Shown here in pieces: positions 7,902-15,890 of a DNA stretch of 35,440 bases (position 1 is the stretch's first letter; each line of letters opens with the position of its first letter). A model generated the notes under the pieces. The model searched no databases, was not told where the DNA came from, and saw only the letters and a program-made list of their open reading frames with translations. The translations under genes were made by a program, and so were the position numbers. Origin of the DNA: a bacterium (GTDB taxonomy: Bacteria > Vulcanimicrobiota > Xenobia > Xenobiales > JADMJV01); NCBI GenBank assembly GCA_018780265.1, contig JADMJV010000115.1:1-35440 (forward strand), read 5' to 3'.

Positions 7902-8453
7902 TTGCAAGAAGAAGAAACGACGACCGAGGCTGCTCCGGCCATCCCCCTTACCCTGGAGGAGCGAGTAGCCTTTCTGGAGGCTCAGAACGAAGGCCTGAAA
8001 CGGGTTGGCTTGCTGGGCTTGGTGCTGGTGATGCTGTTGGGCGCTATTTTGGTGCACCAGACCTACAGCGACATGAAGTCCTCCACCACCCGGGGCTTGA
8101 CCTTACTCAACGACCAGGATCAACTGTCCGGCGCCATCACAATCGACGGGCAGGGCCGCATGCAGTTCTTGCAGGCGCGTTATGGCACCATGGCCCCGGC
8201 GGCAGAGATTCCGGCCGACTTTCGGGGCTTTGCCTTCTACGACTCAGACGGCATCCCGCGCATTCTGATGGGTGAAGGCACGGATAAGCAGACCGTATTC
8301 ATGGTAGCCGACCCGGTGCGCGGCGTAGCCTTCGACCCCTTCGAGAAGATAAAATCGCGCAAGCCCGCTGCCGGAGCGGGCAGCCCCACACCGGCAGCCA
8401 CTTTGACTCCGGCACCGGCCGCGTCGCCTCAGGTTACTCCCGCGCAGCCTTGA
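7902..8453 (+). CDS. Single-span membrane protein with N-terminal coiled coil
   Basis: 183 residues from TTG 7902, which has GGAGG 4 nt upstream; no ATG is available in frame before the membrane helix. A short acidic head and a coiled-coil-like stretch (LTLEERVAFLEAQNEGLKR) lead into a helix at about 36-52, then an outer domain of about 100 residues (GAITIDGQGRMQFLQARYG; RGFAFYDSDGIPRILMGEG), and a Pro/Ala-rich tail likely to span the cell wall. The segment FYDSDG-x-PR-x-x-MG resembles short beta repeats found in bacterial surface proteins, but I do not recognise a named family. Its TGA overlaps the TTG of xseA (TTGA). Confidence 0.6.
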   Translation: MQEEETTTEAAPAIPLTLEERVAFLEAQNEGLKRVGLLGLVLVMLLGAILVHQTYSDMKSSTTRGLTLLNDQDQLSGAITIDGQGRMQFLQARYGTMAPAAEIPADFRGFAFYDSDGIPRILMGEGTDKQTVFMVADPVRGVAFDPFEKIKSRKPAAGAGSPTPAATLTPAPAASPQVTPAQP

Positions 8454-9820
8454 TCCAGGCCCAGTCGGTCAGTCAACTACTGCATCAGCTTCGCAACCAG
8501 CTGCACAAAGACTTTGGCCATTGCTGGGTGCGCGCCGAAGTGGGCCAGTTGACCACAGCCGCCACCGGCCACATGTATTTCACTCTCAAGGACGGGCAGT
8601 CCCAGCTCAATTCGGTGATCTGGGCCAGCAAGCGACCCTTTATCGATTTTCTGCCCAGCGATGGCCTCAGTGTTTTGGCTCAGGGAACCCTCACGGTTTA
8701 CCCCCCCAAAGGCCAGTTGCAGTTTAGCGTCGAGCAAGTGATTCCAGATGGTGTGGGGCAATATTTCATCGCCCTCGAAAAACTGCGCGAGAAATTGACC
8801 GCCGAGGGCCTGTTTGAGGCCCAGCGCAAGCGCCCCCTGCCCTTCTTCCCCGGCTGCGTGGGAGTGGTGACCTCCCAGGAGGGCGCGGTCTGGCACGATA
8901 TCCAGACCACTCTGGAGCGGCGCAACCCGTGTGTGCGCCTGGTCCTTTCGCCTTCCCCGGTCCAGGGCAGTCAGGTAGTGCCGCGCATCATTCAGGCTCT
9001 AAAGCGCCTGCTCAACGAGTCCGTTGAGGTGATCATTTTGGCCCGAGGCGGGGGCTCGTGGGAGGACCTGATGGCCTTTAACAGCGAGGCGCTGGTTCGT
9101 TTTCTGGCCCAATTTCCCATTCCCGTCATCGCCGCTATTGGACACGAAACCGACACCAGCCTGTGCGATCAGGTGGCCGACCGGCGCGCCCCCACTCCCA
9201 CGGCGGCTGCCGAAATGGTGGCTCCTGAGCGCTCCACCCTGCGCCAGGAACTGTTGCAGCATCGCCGGCGCCTGCACCAGGGCCTGCGCCAGCGCCTGCA
9301 ACGCCAACGAGAACTGCTCGATCAGCTGAGCCAGCGCCCCTGGCGTCAACACCCTCAGCGAATGTGGGAGCGGCCCGCCGAACAGTTGGCCCAATTGCGC
9401 CAGAGCCTGAACCAGGGCTTGCAGCAGCGGGCCCAGCGCGAGCGGGATCGCTGGCACCAACTGCAACGCCAGTTGCACCCCGCCACTTTGCAGGCGCGCT
9501 GCCAGGTTTCTCAGGAACAGATCAGCCAGTTGCAACAACGTCTGCAGCAGGCCCTACCCCGACAGTTGCAGCTGAGCCGCAGTCAGTTGGCCGAACAGCA
9601 GCAACTGCTGCAGAGCCTTTCTCCCCAGCGGGTTTTGGAGAGAGGCTACGCCCTGTGTTTAGACGAGCGCGGACAGGTGGTAAGCAGTATTGCCGGCAGG
9701 AAAGGGCAGGACCAACTGGAAATCTGCCTGGCCGACGGGCGCATGAGTTGCACCGTAGAGCAAGTCTCCCCCCACTCCGAGGATTTTTTCCATGACCGAA
9801 ACAACCGCCCCAAGCTATGA
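8450..9820 (+). CDS. xseA: Exodeoxyribonuclease VII large subunit
   Basis: 456 residues, typical for XseA. The N-terminal OB fold (about 1-100: VRAEVGQLTTAATGHMYFTL, LNSVIWASKR) is followed by the exonuclease VII core with GVVTSQEGAVWHDI, ARGGGSWEDLMAFNSEAL and AAIGHETDTSLCDQVADRRA. After this comes a long Gln/Arg/Leu-rich coiled coil (about 270-395) that binds XseB, and a C-terminal LERGYAL segment. Together with XseB it degrades single-stranded DNA from both ends into short oligonucleotides. The start is TTG 8450 within a TTGA overlap. The 3' end overlaps xseB by 29 nt, which supports coupled synthesis of the two subunits. Confidence 0.96.
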   Translation: MIQAQSVSQLLHQLRNQLHKDFGHCWVRAEVGQLTTAATGHMYFTLKDGQSQLNSVIWASKRPFIDFLPSDGLSVLAQGTLTVYPPKGQLQFSVEQVIPDGVGQYFIALEKLREKLTAEGLFEAQRKRPLPFFPGCVGVVTSQEGAVWHDIQTTLERRNPCVRLVLSPSPVQGSQVVPRIIQALKRLLNESVEVIILARGGGSWEDLMAFNSEALVRFLAQFPIPVIAAIGHETDTSLCDQVADRRAPTPTAAAEMVAPERSTLRQELLQHRRRLHQGLRQRLQRQRELLDQLSQRPWRQHPQRMWERPAEQLAQLRQSLNQGLQQRAQRERDRWHQLQRQLHPATLQARCQVSQEQISQLQQRLQQALPRQLQLSRSQLAEQQQLLQSLSPQRVLERGYALCLDERGQVVSSIAGRKGQDQLEICLADGRMSCTVEQVSPHSEDFFHDRNNRPKL

Positions 9821-10007
9821 ACAGGCCCTCGACCAACTGCGGCGCATCGTGCAGCAGCTGGAATCCGGACAGCAAGGCCTGGAACAGTCGCTGCAGCTCT
9901 TTGAGCAAGGCATTGATCTGACCCGATTCTGCGACGACAAACTCAAATCAGTCGAAGACCGGGTCAAGATTTTGTTGGCCCGCCATCAAAGTCCCGAGGG
10001 GGTCTAA
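9792..10007 (+). CDS. xseB: Exodeoxyribonuclease VII small subunit
   Basis: 71 residues, the normal XseB size, with the family pattern YEQALDQLRRIVQQLESGQQ, LEQSLQLFEQGIDL and a C-terminal helical tail. It forms the two-helix subunit that packs on the XseA coiled coil and is needed for exonuclease VII activity. The gene starts inside the end of xseA (29-nt overlap) and is followed 3 nt later by ispA. The order xseA-xseB-ispA is a widespread conserved arrangement. Confidence 0.95.
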   Translation: MTETTAPSYEQALDQLRRIVQQLESGQQGLEQSLQLFEQGIDLTRFCDDKLKSVEDRVKILLARHQSPEGV

Positions 10008-10010
10008 CCC

Positions 10011-10880
10011 ATGAGCCAGGCCACCACTACCTTCAACCTGAAAGACTACCTGCGTCAGCGGGCCCAGGAAGTCGACGCCGCCCTGGAAGGCTTTCTACCC
10101 GCCGACCCCAACAGCCTCGGGCCCATCGTGGAGGCCATGCGTTATTCGGTATTTCCCGGTGGAAAACGATTTCGGCCGGTGCTGGCTCTGGCCAGTTGTG
10201 AGGCCATGGGCTGCCCGCACCAGCGAGCCATGGCCATCGCCTGCGCCTTCGAACTGATCCACTGCTTTTCACTGGTCCATGATGACCTGCCCTGCATGGA
10301 CAACGACGACGAGCGCCGGGGGCGTCCTACCAATCACAAGGTCTACGGAGAAGACGTAGGGCTGCTGGCCGGCGATGGACTGTCGATCTGGGCCTTTCAA
10401 GTTGCCATGCAAAGTCCCGACGATCTGAGCGCGTCGGTGTTGCGCCAACTGATCAGCGAGTTGGCGTTGGCTTCGGGCCACCCCGGTATGGTGGGGGGTC
10501 AGGTAATCGATCTGGCGGCCCAACACGCCGGAACCATCGACGGTCCCCAATTGAAAAAAATTCATGCAGCCAAAACGGGCGCGCTGATCCGAGGGGCGGT
10601 CCGCTGCGGTGCCATCGTGGGGGGGGCCAATGCCGAACAGTTGGCTCGCCTGACCCTTTACGGGGAACGGATCGGCCTGGTCTTTCAGATCACCGACGAC
10701 ATCCTCGACCACCTGGAAGACCCGGAGGCGGTCAGCTATCCCGCTCTCTTTGGCCTCGACGAGTCCCGCGCCATGGCCTCTCAGGCCGTCGAGGAAGCCT
10801 TGCTGGCTCTGCAGCCTTTTGGGGCCGCTGCCGAGCCGCTCAGTGCCCTGGCCACCTATCTGCTAACCCGCACCACTTAA
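10011..10880 (+). CDS. ispA: Short-chain polyprenyl (geranyl/farnesyl) diphosphate synthase
   Basis: 289 residues. GGKRFRP (50-56), the first Asp-rich motif DDLPCMDND (91-99) followed by ERRGRP, KTG (about 188-190) and the second motif DDILD (229-233) are all present. It should condense IPP with DMAPP/GPP to give GPP, FPP or GGPP for quinones and cell-wall lipids. GAGGGGG stands shortly before the ATG. One oddity: after DDILD the usual GK-x-x-GKD...GKATYP stretch is shortened to HLEDPEAVSYPALFG, so the loop is missing and the pyrophosphate-contacting lysine of KATYP is Val. This may affect chain length or activity. It is followed 2 nt later by the DXS-like gene. Confidence 0.92.
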   Translation: MSQATTTFNLKDYLRQRAQEVDAALEGFLPADPNSLGPIVEAMRYSVFPGGKRFRPVLALASCEAMGCPHQRAMAIACAFELIHCFSLVHDDLPCMDNDDERRGRPTNHKVYGEDVGLLAGDGLSIWAFQVAMQSPDDLSASVLRQLISELALASGHPGMVGGQVIDLAAQHAGTIDGPQLKKIHAAKTGALIRGAVRCGAIVGGANAEQLARLTLYGERIGLVFQITDDILDHLEDPEAVSYPALFGLDESRAMASQAVEEALLALQPFGAAAEPLSALATYLLTRTT

Positions 10881-10882
10881 TC

Positions 10883-12352
10883 ATGGCCGAGAGCGCCGTG
10901 CAAATGCGCGCCCGCCAGGTGCTGGCCGAGCTGCTTTCCGACTGGGAGCTGTGCTGGCTGCTCTGGCCGGCCTGTTCGCTGGCGCGCCAACTTGCCTCGC
11001 AGGCGCCGGGCGCCTGGTTTGATCTGGATGGAGAGCCCGACAGTTGGGCCCAGCAATTACAGGCGTTCTGGCACTGTCACCGAGACACGCCCCAACCCCT
11101 GGTCGTGGTGCTTGAGCTGCCGGCCGACCTGGATCGACTGCAGGCCCTGCAATCCTTGGCCACCCCGCTGCCCTGGCTGGTAGTGTTGTTGCTGGACGCC
11201 AACAGTTGGCTGGCTCCGGTGCCGGCCAGTGGAGGCTGGTTTCAGCGCAACTCCGAACCGCCCACCTACGCCTGGTCCAGCTGGTTGCGCCAGTGGAACC
11301 TGGATTTTTGGGGCAGCTTGAGCCTGGAAGAACCCAAACCGATCGCCGAGAGATTGGACCCTTTGATGACCGGTGCCGGGCGCCGGCTACTACATCTTCA
11401 TGGCCCCACCGCAACCCCAGCCGGCCACCAGGAGAGCCATCGGTTATTGCTCAGCACCCCGGACACCCTGGAAGCGGTATTTCTACAGCAACTGCCCGAT
11501 CTAATCCAGGAATCCACCGCTCTTTTGTGGGCCTGCTCCAGTCAGATGCCGGCCGGACTCAGCGGGCTGCGCTGCCACCCGGCCCGGGCCGCCAGTGCGG
11601 CCTGGGGCGCTCACCGGGCCGGCTACTTCCCCATGCTGGCCATCAGTGCCGGCGATCTGGGACTGGCCCTGCAAGAACTGTTGCCGGGCCTGCCCCCCGG
11701 CTGCCTGCTCATCATTCTTGAGGCCGGACTGTGCTGGGAGCCCGGCCAAGATCACCTGTCCCCTGCCCGCCTGCGCGACCTGGCCCTGCTGCGCCAGGTT
11801 CACGGCCTGGCCCTGGCCTGTCCGGCCGATGTAGAAGAGGCCGCTCAACTGGTGCGCCTCAGCTACCAGACCGAGACCCCCTTCGCGCTACGCCTGACCC
11901 AGGCCCCGGCCGTGCGCACCAGTCTGGGGTCGGTGCCGGCCCAGGCCGGACGCAGCCACTGCTTGCGACAAGGCCAACACGCCGCCATCCTGGCCCTGGG
12001 CCCGATGGTCTACGCCTCCCTGCTGGCCGCCGAATCGCTGGCCTCCTGGGGGCTGGAATGCCAGGTGTGGGATGTGCGCTTTTTAAAACCGCTCGACCGC
12101 GAGGCTTTGCAGCAGGCCAGCCTCACCGGCCATCTGTTGACCGTGGAAGAACATTGCCTGCAGGGCGGCCTGGCCACCATGACCTTGGAAACACTGAGCC
12201 TGATGGAGTTGACCCCCAAAGTGCATCATCTGGCCCTGCCGGCCACACCGCCCATCCCCCGCGCTACCCCCGGAGAAGAATTTGGACTGGACGCCGACGG
12301 CATTCAGCGGGCCATGCGCAAACTGATGGGACTGGCCACCTCGATGCTATAG
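10883..12352 (+). CDS. DXS-like transketolase-family protein lacking TPP-site motifs (probable pseudoenzyme)
   Basis: 489 residues against about 620 for 1-deoxy-D-xylulose-5-phosphate synthase. The DXS fold can be traced throughout. The first-domain segment is LVVLLLDANSWLAPVPASGG (DXS: LIVVLNDN...). The second domain contains LRDLALLRQVHGLALACPAD and FALRL. The third contains AAILALGPMVYASLLAAESL, VWDVRFLKPLDREAL and LLTVEEHCLQGG. The catalytic features are absent: no GDGA-x-TGG for TPP/Mg, no GIAEQH glutamate (HPARAAS in its place), and no THHG histidine. The first roughly 120 residues of DXS are mostly gone. It sits where dxs normally follows ispA, 2 nt after ispA, so it looks like an in-place decayed or repurposed DXS. 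The frame is intact and long, arguing against a recent pseudogene. Confidence 0.8.
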   Translation: MAESAVQMRARQVLAELLSDWELCWLLWPACSLARQLASQAPGAWFDLDGEPDSWAQQLQAFWHCHRDTPQPLVVVLELPADLDRLQALQSLATPLPWLVVLLLDANSWLAPVPASGGWFQRNSEPPTYAWSSWLRQWNLDFWGSLSLEEPKPIAERLDPLMTGAGRRLLHLHGPTATPAGHQESHRLLLSTPDTLEAVFLQQLPDLIQESTALLWACSSQMPAGLSGLRCHPARAASAAWGAHRAGYFPMLAISAGDLGLALQELLPGLPPGCLLIILEAGLCWEPGQDHLSPARLRDLALLRQVHGLALACPADVEEAAQLVRLSYQTETPFALRLTQAPAVRTSLGSVPAQAGRSHCLRQGQHAAILALGPMVYASLLAAESLASWGLECQVWDVRFLKPLDREALQQASLTGHLLTVEEHCLQGGLATMTLETLSLMELTPKVHHLALPATPPIPRATPGEEFGLDADGIQRAMRKLMGLATSML

Positions 12353-14458
12353 TTCGGCCCCGGCCTGACGCGCCCCATTTTCAATCACCACCACCCGGTA
12401 ACGGAATGGGTAAGGCTTAAAACCATTGTGAGCCAGATCATACTCTCCCAGCAGACCCTGGTATGGGCGTGATTTCTGGATATCGGCCAACACCGCCGCC
12501 GCCCCTTGAGCTTTCCAATGCCTGCTGGCCAGTCGCGCGGCGTCGTAGCCCAACGCGCTGTTCCAATCCACCTCCGTCCCATAGAATACCTTTGTCCAGC
12601 GCTGGACAAAGTCCGCGTCGCGTTCTTGCCAGAGGGGTTCGACCAACCATACCTGGCCAGGCACATCCTTCAATTCTCGCACAAACTCTTCGCTGGCCGG
12701 ATGAAAAACACAGATCACGGGCACGCTGACGCCGCCCTCTCGCAGGCGGGCGATCCACTGAGCCGCGCGCCCATGCAGATTGTCCGAAAGGTAGATCCAG
12801 TCGGCTCGCTGGGCGGCCACCTGAGCGGCCACCTCCTGCGGATTGTCGTCGGGGTGAAAACCCAGTTTAACAGGTTCCTTGCCGGTTTCCTTTTGCAAAC
12901 TGGTCACCGCAAACTTGGCCGACGTGGACATGGCCTTGGAGTCCTTGGAGTAAAAGATCAAACCGCCCGGCCCGCTCTCTTTGACGGCGTGGCCAATCAA
13001 AGCCGCCACTCTGGCCCAGTGAGGAAACCCCAAAGGAAACACCGAGGCTCCCGACTGGGCCACCCGAGGATCGGTGCTTCCCAGCGGCAAGAGAGGGGTT
13101 TTCCCTGCCAGCGGGGCCAACATCAAAGCATCCTGTGAGCCGAAAGGGCCCAGCACCATACCCAATTTGGCCTGGCCTTGCAGTTTCTGCCAGGCGTCCA
13201 GGGGAGGAGTGGCGTGGGTGTCTATCAGGTCGAAAACAAAGCGACTCTCCTGCTGCTGCCCTAAGGCCACACCCTGCAAAATCCAATTGACGTGCTCTTC
13301 CTCCTGGCCCCCCAAGGGCAACAGCAGCGGCACCCTGGCCGGCTTGCCCCGCAAGAGCGGCAACTGGGTCAAAGCCAGTCGCGCCCACCCCGACCCGGGC
13401 TTGGAAGAAAGGGTGACCCTCAAGGCGCCTTCCGCCTCATCCCAGCGCCTGGCTGCGATGTATTCCTGGATTTTAGGCCAGGGCACCAGGGTGCTGGAGG
13501 CCGGGATAGCCGACACGGTAGGAGCGGGACGGGCCTCCGGCTGCGATAAGGCCAAACCGGTAGCCACGGCCAGCAGTCCCATCAGCGGAACCAGACTGGC
13601 CAGCACCATCCAGCGAGTAGTGGTGCGGGGTTTCTCGACGGCCTCCTTGGGCTGCTCTTTGCGCTGAGGCGCCTGAATGGGCGGCGGCACCGGCAAACGG
13701 GCGGCCTGGTATTGCAGAGCCGACAAGACCTGACCCACGTCTTTGAGCCGATTTTTCAGGTCAGGCTCCAAACATTGTAGCACCAGTTGCTCGGTGTTGG
13801 GCGAAAGATTCGGGCGCTGATGCAACAGTCGATGCTCCCCCCCGGTAGGGCCGGGGGGGACCCCCATCAACAAGTAATACAGGATGGCGCCCAGGCTATA
13901 CAGGTCGGCTTCGGGACCGAGGCGATGCGCCGCGCCGATCTGCTCGGGAGCGGTAAAGCTCATGGATCCCGCCTGTTCCACGTGAATCTGTCCTCGGTCC
14001 TCACGGGCCAGGCCAAAATCGATCAGGCGAATTCCGTCTCGAACGACCATCAAATTCTGTGGCTTCAAATCGCGATGGTAGAGGGGGGGTTGGCGCTGAT
14101 GAAGGTAAGCGAGCACCTCGGCGATCTGCACCCCCCAGTGAACGGCCTGGGCCTCACTGACAGGCCCACTACTCTCGATCCAGTCATAAAGGCTAGGACC
14201 ATCCAGGAACTCACGGACCAGGTAGCCGTGGTCGTCTTGCACGAAGAAGTCCACCACCACTGGAATGCGGGGATGGTCCAATTGCGACAGGATCGAAGCT
14301 TCGCGTTCAAAGGCCTGGCGTTCCGCGCCCCCCGAGGGCAGCTCTTTAATGGCCCACATGCTGCCCGCCAGACGCAGGTCGCGACACAGGTAAACCGCCC
14401 CGTCTCCGCCCCTGCCCAACTCACGCACCACCTGGTAGCGGTCCTGCAGTAGCCTCAC
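12347..14458 (-). CDS. Receptor-type Ser/Thr kinase with outer type 1 periplasmic-binding-protein domain
   Basis: 703 residues. The kinase domain (about 8-250) is complete: GRGGDGAVY loop, WAIKE lysine (K38), HRDLKPQNL (128-136), DFGLA (147-151) and APEQ (170-173). A Pro/Lys linker precedes one membrane helix at about 284-304 (MVLASLVPLMGLLAVATGLAL). A short helical region and then a domain of about 310 residues follow, with LLLPLGGQEEEHVNWILQGV, MVLGPFGSQDALMLAPL and GLIFYSKDSKAMS. This layout matches leucine/amide-binding (PBP type 1) sensors or LpoA-like proteins. The likely role is sensing a small extracellular ligand and signalling through Ser/Thr phosphorylation. The start is GTG 14458, overlapping the histidine kinase stop (TAGTG). 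The end overlaps the DXS-like gene by 6 nt within CTATAG. Confidence 0.88.
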   Translation of the reverse strand: MRLLQDRYQVVRELGRGGDGAVYLCRDLRLAGSMWAIKELPSGGAERQAFEREASILSQLDHPRIPVVVDFFVQDDHGYLVREFLDGPSLYDWIESSGPVSEAQAVHWGVQIAEVLAYLHQRQPPLYHRDLKPQNLMVVRDGIRLIDFGLAREDRGQIHVEQAGSMSFTAPEQIGAAHRLGPEADLYSLGAILYYLLMGVPPGPTGGEHRLLHQRPNLSPNTEQLVLQCLEPDLKNRLKDVGQVLSALQYQAARLPVPPPIQAPQRKEQPKEAVEKPRTTTRWMVLASLVPLMGLLAVATGLALSQPEARPAPTVSAIPASSTLVPWPKIQEYIAARRWDEAEGALRVTLSSKPGSGWARLALTQLPLLRGKPARVPLLLPLGGQEEEHVNWILQGVALGQQQESRFVFDLIDTHATPPLDAWQKLQGQAKLGMVLGPFGSQDALMLAPLAGKTPLLPLGSTDPRVAQSGASVFPLGFPHWARVAALIGHAVKESGPGGLIFYSKDSKAMSTSAKFAVTSLQKETGKEPVKLGFHPDDNPQEVAAQVAAQRADWIYLSDNLHGRAAQWIARLREGGVSVPVICVFHPASEEFVRELKDVPGQVWLVEPLWQERDADFVQRWTKVFYGTEVDWNSALGYDAARLASRHWKAQGAAAVLADIQKSRPYQGLLGEYDLAHNGFKPYPFRYRVVVIENGARQAGAEL

Positions 14459-15792
14459 TACTTAGGAACCGGCAGAACGATGGTGAACTGAGCTCCTCCT
14501 TTAGGGCCGCTGCCCACACTGATATTGCCTTGATGCTTACGCACCACTTCGCTGGCGATAGCCAGGCCCAGTCCGGTCCCGCGACCGATGTCTTTGGTGG
14601 TAAAAAAGGGCTGAAAAACCTTCTTACGATTCGCTTCGGGAATACCGGGCCCGTTATCAGAAACCTCCACCGTGAGGTTGGCGCCCTCATGACGAGTTCG
14701 GATCTCCACCTCGGGGTGGGGGACTCCCTCTGCCTTGAGAGCGTCGCGTGCGTTGATCAGAAGATTATTGAAAAGATGACCCCACTGAGTCGAGTTGATA
14801 CGAACCGGCGGCAGATCTTGCAGGTCCAAAACCACCTTCAGACTGTCCTGTGCCAACGTCTCGTGCAGCAGGTCCACGGTGCCCTTGATGACCTCGTTGA
14901 GATCCGCATCGGCTCGCACGAAGCGAGAGAAAGTCAGACCCTGCTCGGTTTCCACCGGCTCACGCGAATAGACCAGTAGCTTCTCAATAATCCCTTTACA
15001 CTTCTCCACCGCTTCGCGCACGATCTTCAAGCGTTTGCCCCGATTGTCGTCGGTTTCGTGGCGCTGCAGACTGCTCACCATGGCTAACACGGCTCCCAAT
15101 GGAGTGTTGAGTTCGTGGGCCACTCCTGCGGCCAATCGACCCACGCTGGCCATTTGATGCTCTTGAGCCATCTCCACCTGCATACTTTCGAGGGCCTGTT
15201 GGGCCTTGGCCAGCGCTCCCTCTTCCTGAAAGCGCGGACCGATGAGCAGGGCCAGCGTGGTAACCGAATCGAGCAGGCGACGTTGATGGGGGTCGGGACG
15301 CAAGGTACCCTCCCAGCAGGCCAGCAACACCCCCATCCCCTGGCGGCCAGGACCGACCGGGATGGCTAAAATCCAACGACCGGCGTATTGTGACTCGGCC
15401 GGCTGGCCCGAATCCCAGGCTTGTTGCAGCAGGTCACGAACCAGGCCCGGCCCGGTCTCCTCGGCACTACGGCCGACTTCGGCCGCTCGACGAAAGCCGG
15501 TTTCCCCTTTGGTGACCCGAAAATACAGCGTCGCGCCTACCGCCTTGCAACCATCCAGGCACGCCTGGCACAGGGCCCGAGTCTGGCTCTGGAAATCGGT
15601 CTGAGAGAGTACAGCGTGATGCAGGCGGTCAAGAGACTCCACCAGCACATCGCGGCGGCGCAGCTGCGACCAGCACGCCCAAGCACCCACCACAGCCGAG
15701 CCGGTGGCCACAAACCATAAAGGAAATTGGAGTTGAACAATGTCCACGTTGGCTTCGCTTGTTTGTTGCCTACCAGGGGTAATCCTCCGCAC
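14458..15792 (-). CDS. GAF-domain sensor histidine kinase
   Basis: 444 residues. One N-terminal membrane helix (about 23-42) is followed by a GAF-like domain (about 60-190), a helix, and the HisKA H-box VAHELNTPLGAV with His226. The HATPase domain has the N-box NNLLINARDAL, G1 DNGPGIPE, F-box FQPFFTTK and G2 GTGLGLAIA; all catalytic boxes are intact. It should autophosphorylate on His226. The start GTG 15792 is uncertain, with no clear ribosome site; a GTG about 16 codons later would still keep the helix. The response regulator at 15891-18338 is divergent from it and is the obvious partner. The downstream receptor Ser/Thr kinase overlaps it by 1 nt, so both kinases are made together. Confidence 0.9.
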   Translation of the reverse strand: MRRITPGRQQTSEANVDIVQLQFPLWFVATGSAVVGAWACWSQLRRRDVLVESLDRLHHAVLSQTDFQSQTRALCQACLDGCKAVGATLYFRVTKGETGFRRAAEVGRSAEETGPGLVRDLLQQAWDSGQPAESQYAGRWILAIPVGPGRQGMGVLLACWEGTLRPDPHQRRLLDSVTTLALLIGPRFQEEGALAKAQQALESMQVEMAQEHQMASVGRLAAGVAHELNTPLGAVLAMVSSLQRHETDDNRGKRLKIVREAVEKCKGIIEKLLVYSREPVETEQGLTFSRFVRADADLNEVIKGTVDLLHETLAQDSLKVVLDLQDLPPVRINSTQWGHLFNNLLINARDALKAEGVPHPEVEIRTRHEGANLTVEVSDNGPGIPEANRKKVFQPFFTTKDIGRGTGLGLAIASEVVRKHQGNISVGSGPKGGAQFTIVLPVPK

Positions 15793-15845
15793 CAGAGAGG
15801 AAACAGGCTCCCCGGTGCTAAACAGTGGCCGGCTGGATCTACCGA

Positions 15846-15875
15846 AGCAGGTGCCTGATCAAGGGGTCATCTGCT
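15846..15875. promoter_or_regulatory. Inverted repeat in the HK/regulator divergent leader
   Basis: AGCAGGTG (15846-15853) and CATCTGCT (15868-15875) form an inverted repeat matching at 7 of 8 positions around a 14-nt centre. It ends 3 nt before the AGGAGGGG ribosome site of the regulator gene. It could be a binding site for a dimeric regulator or an RNA hairpin controlling translation. The 98-nt intergenic stretch (15793-15890) must also contain both divergent promoters; I could not identify -35/-10 boxes with confidence. Confidence 0.35.
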
Positions 15876-15890
15876 CCCAGGAGGGGTAAA

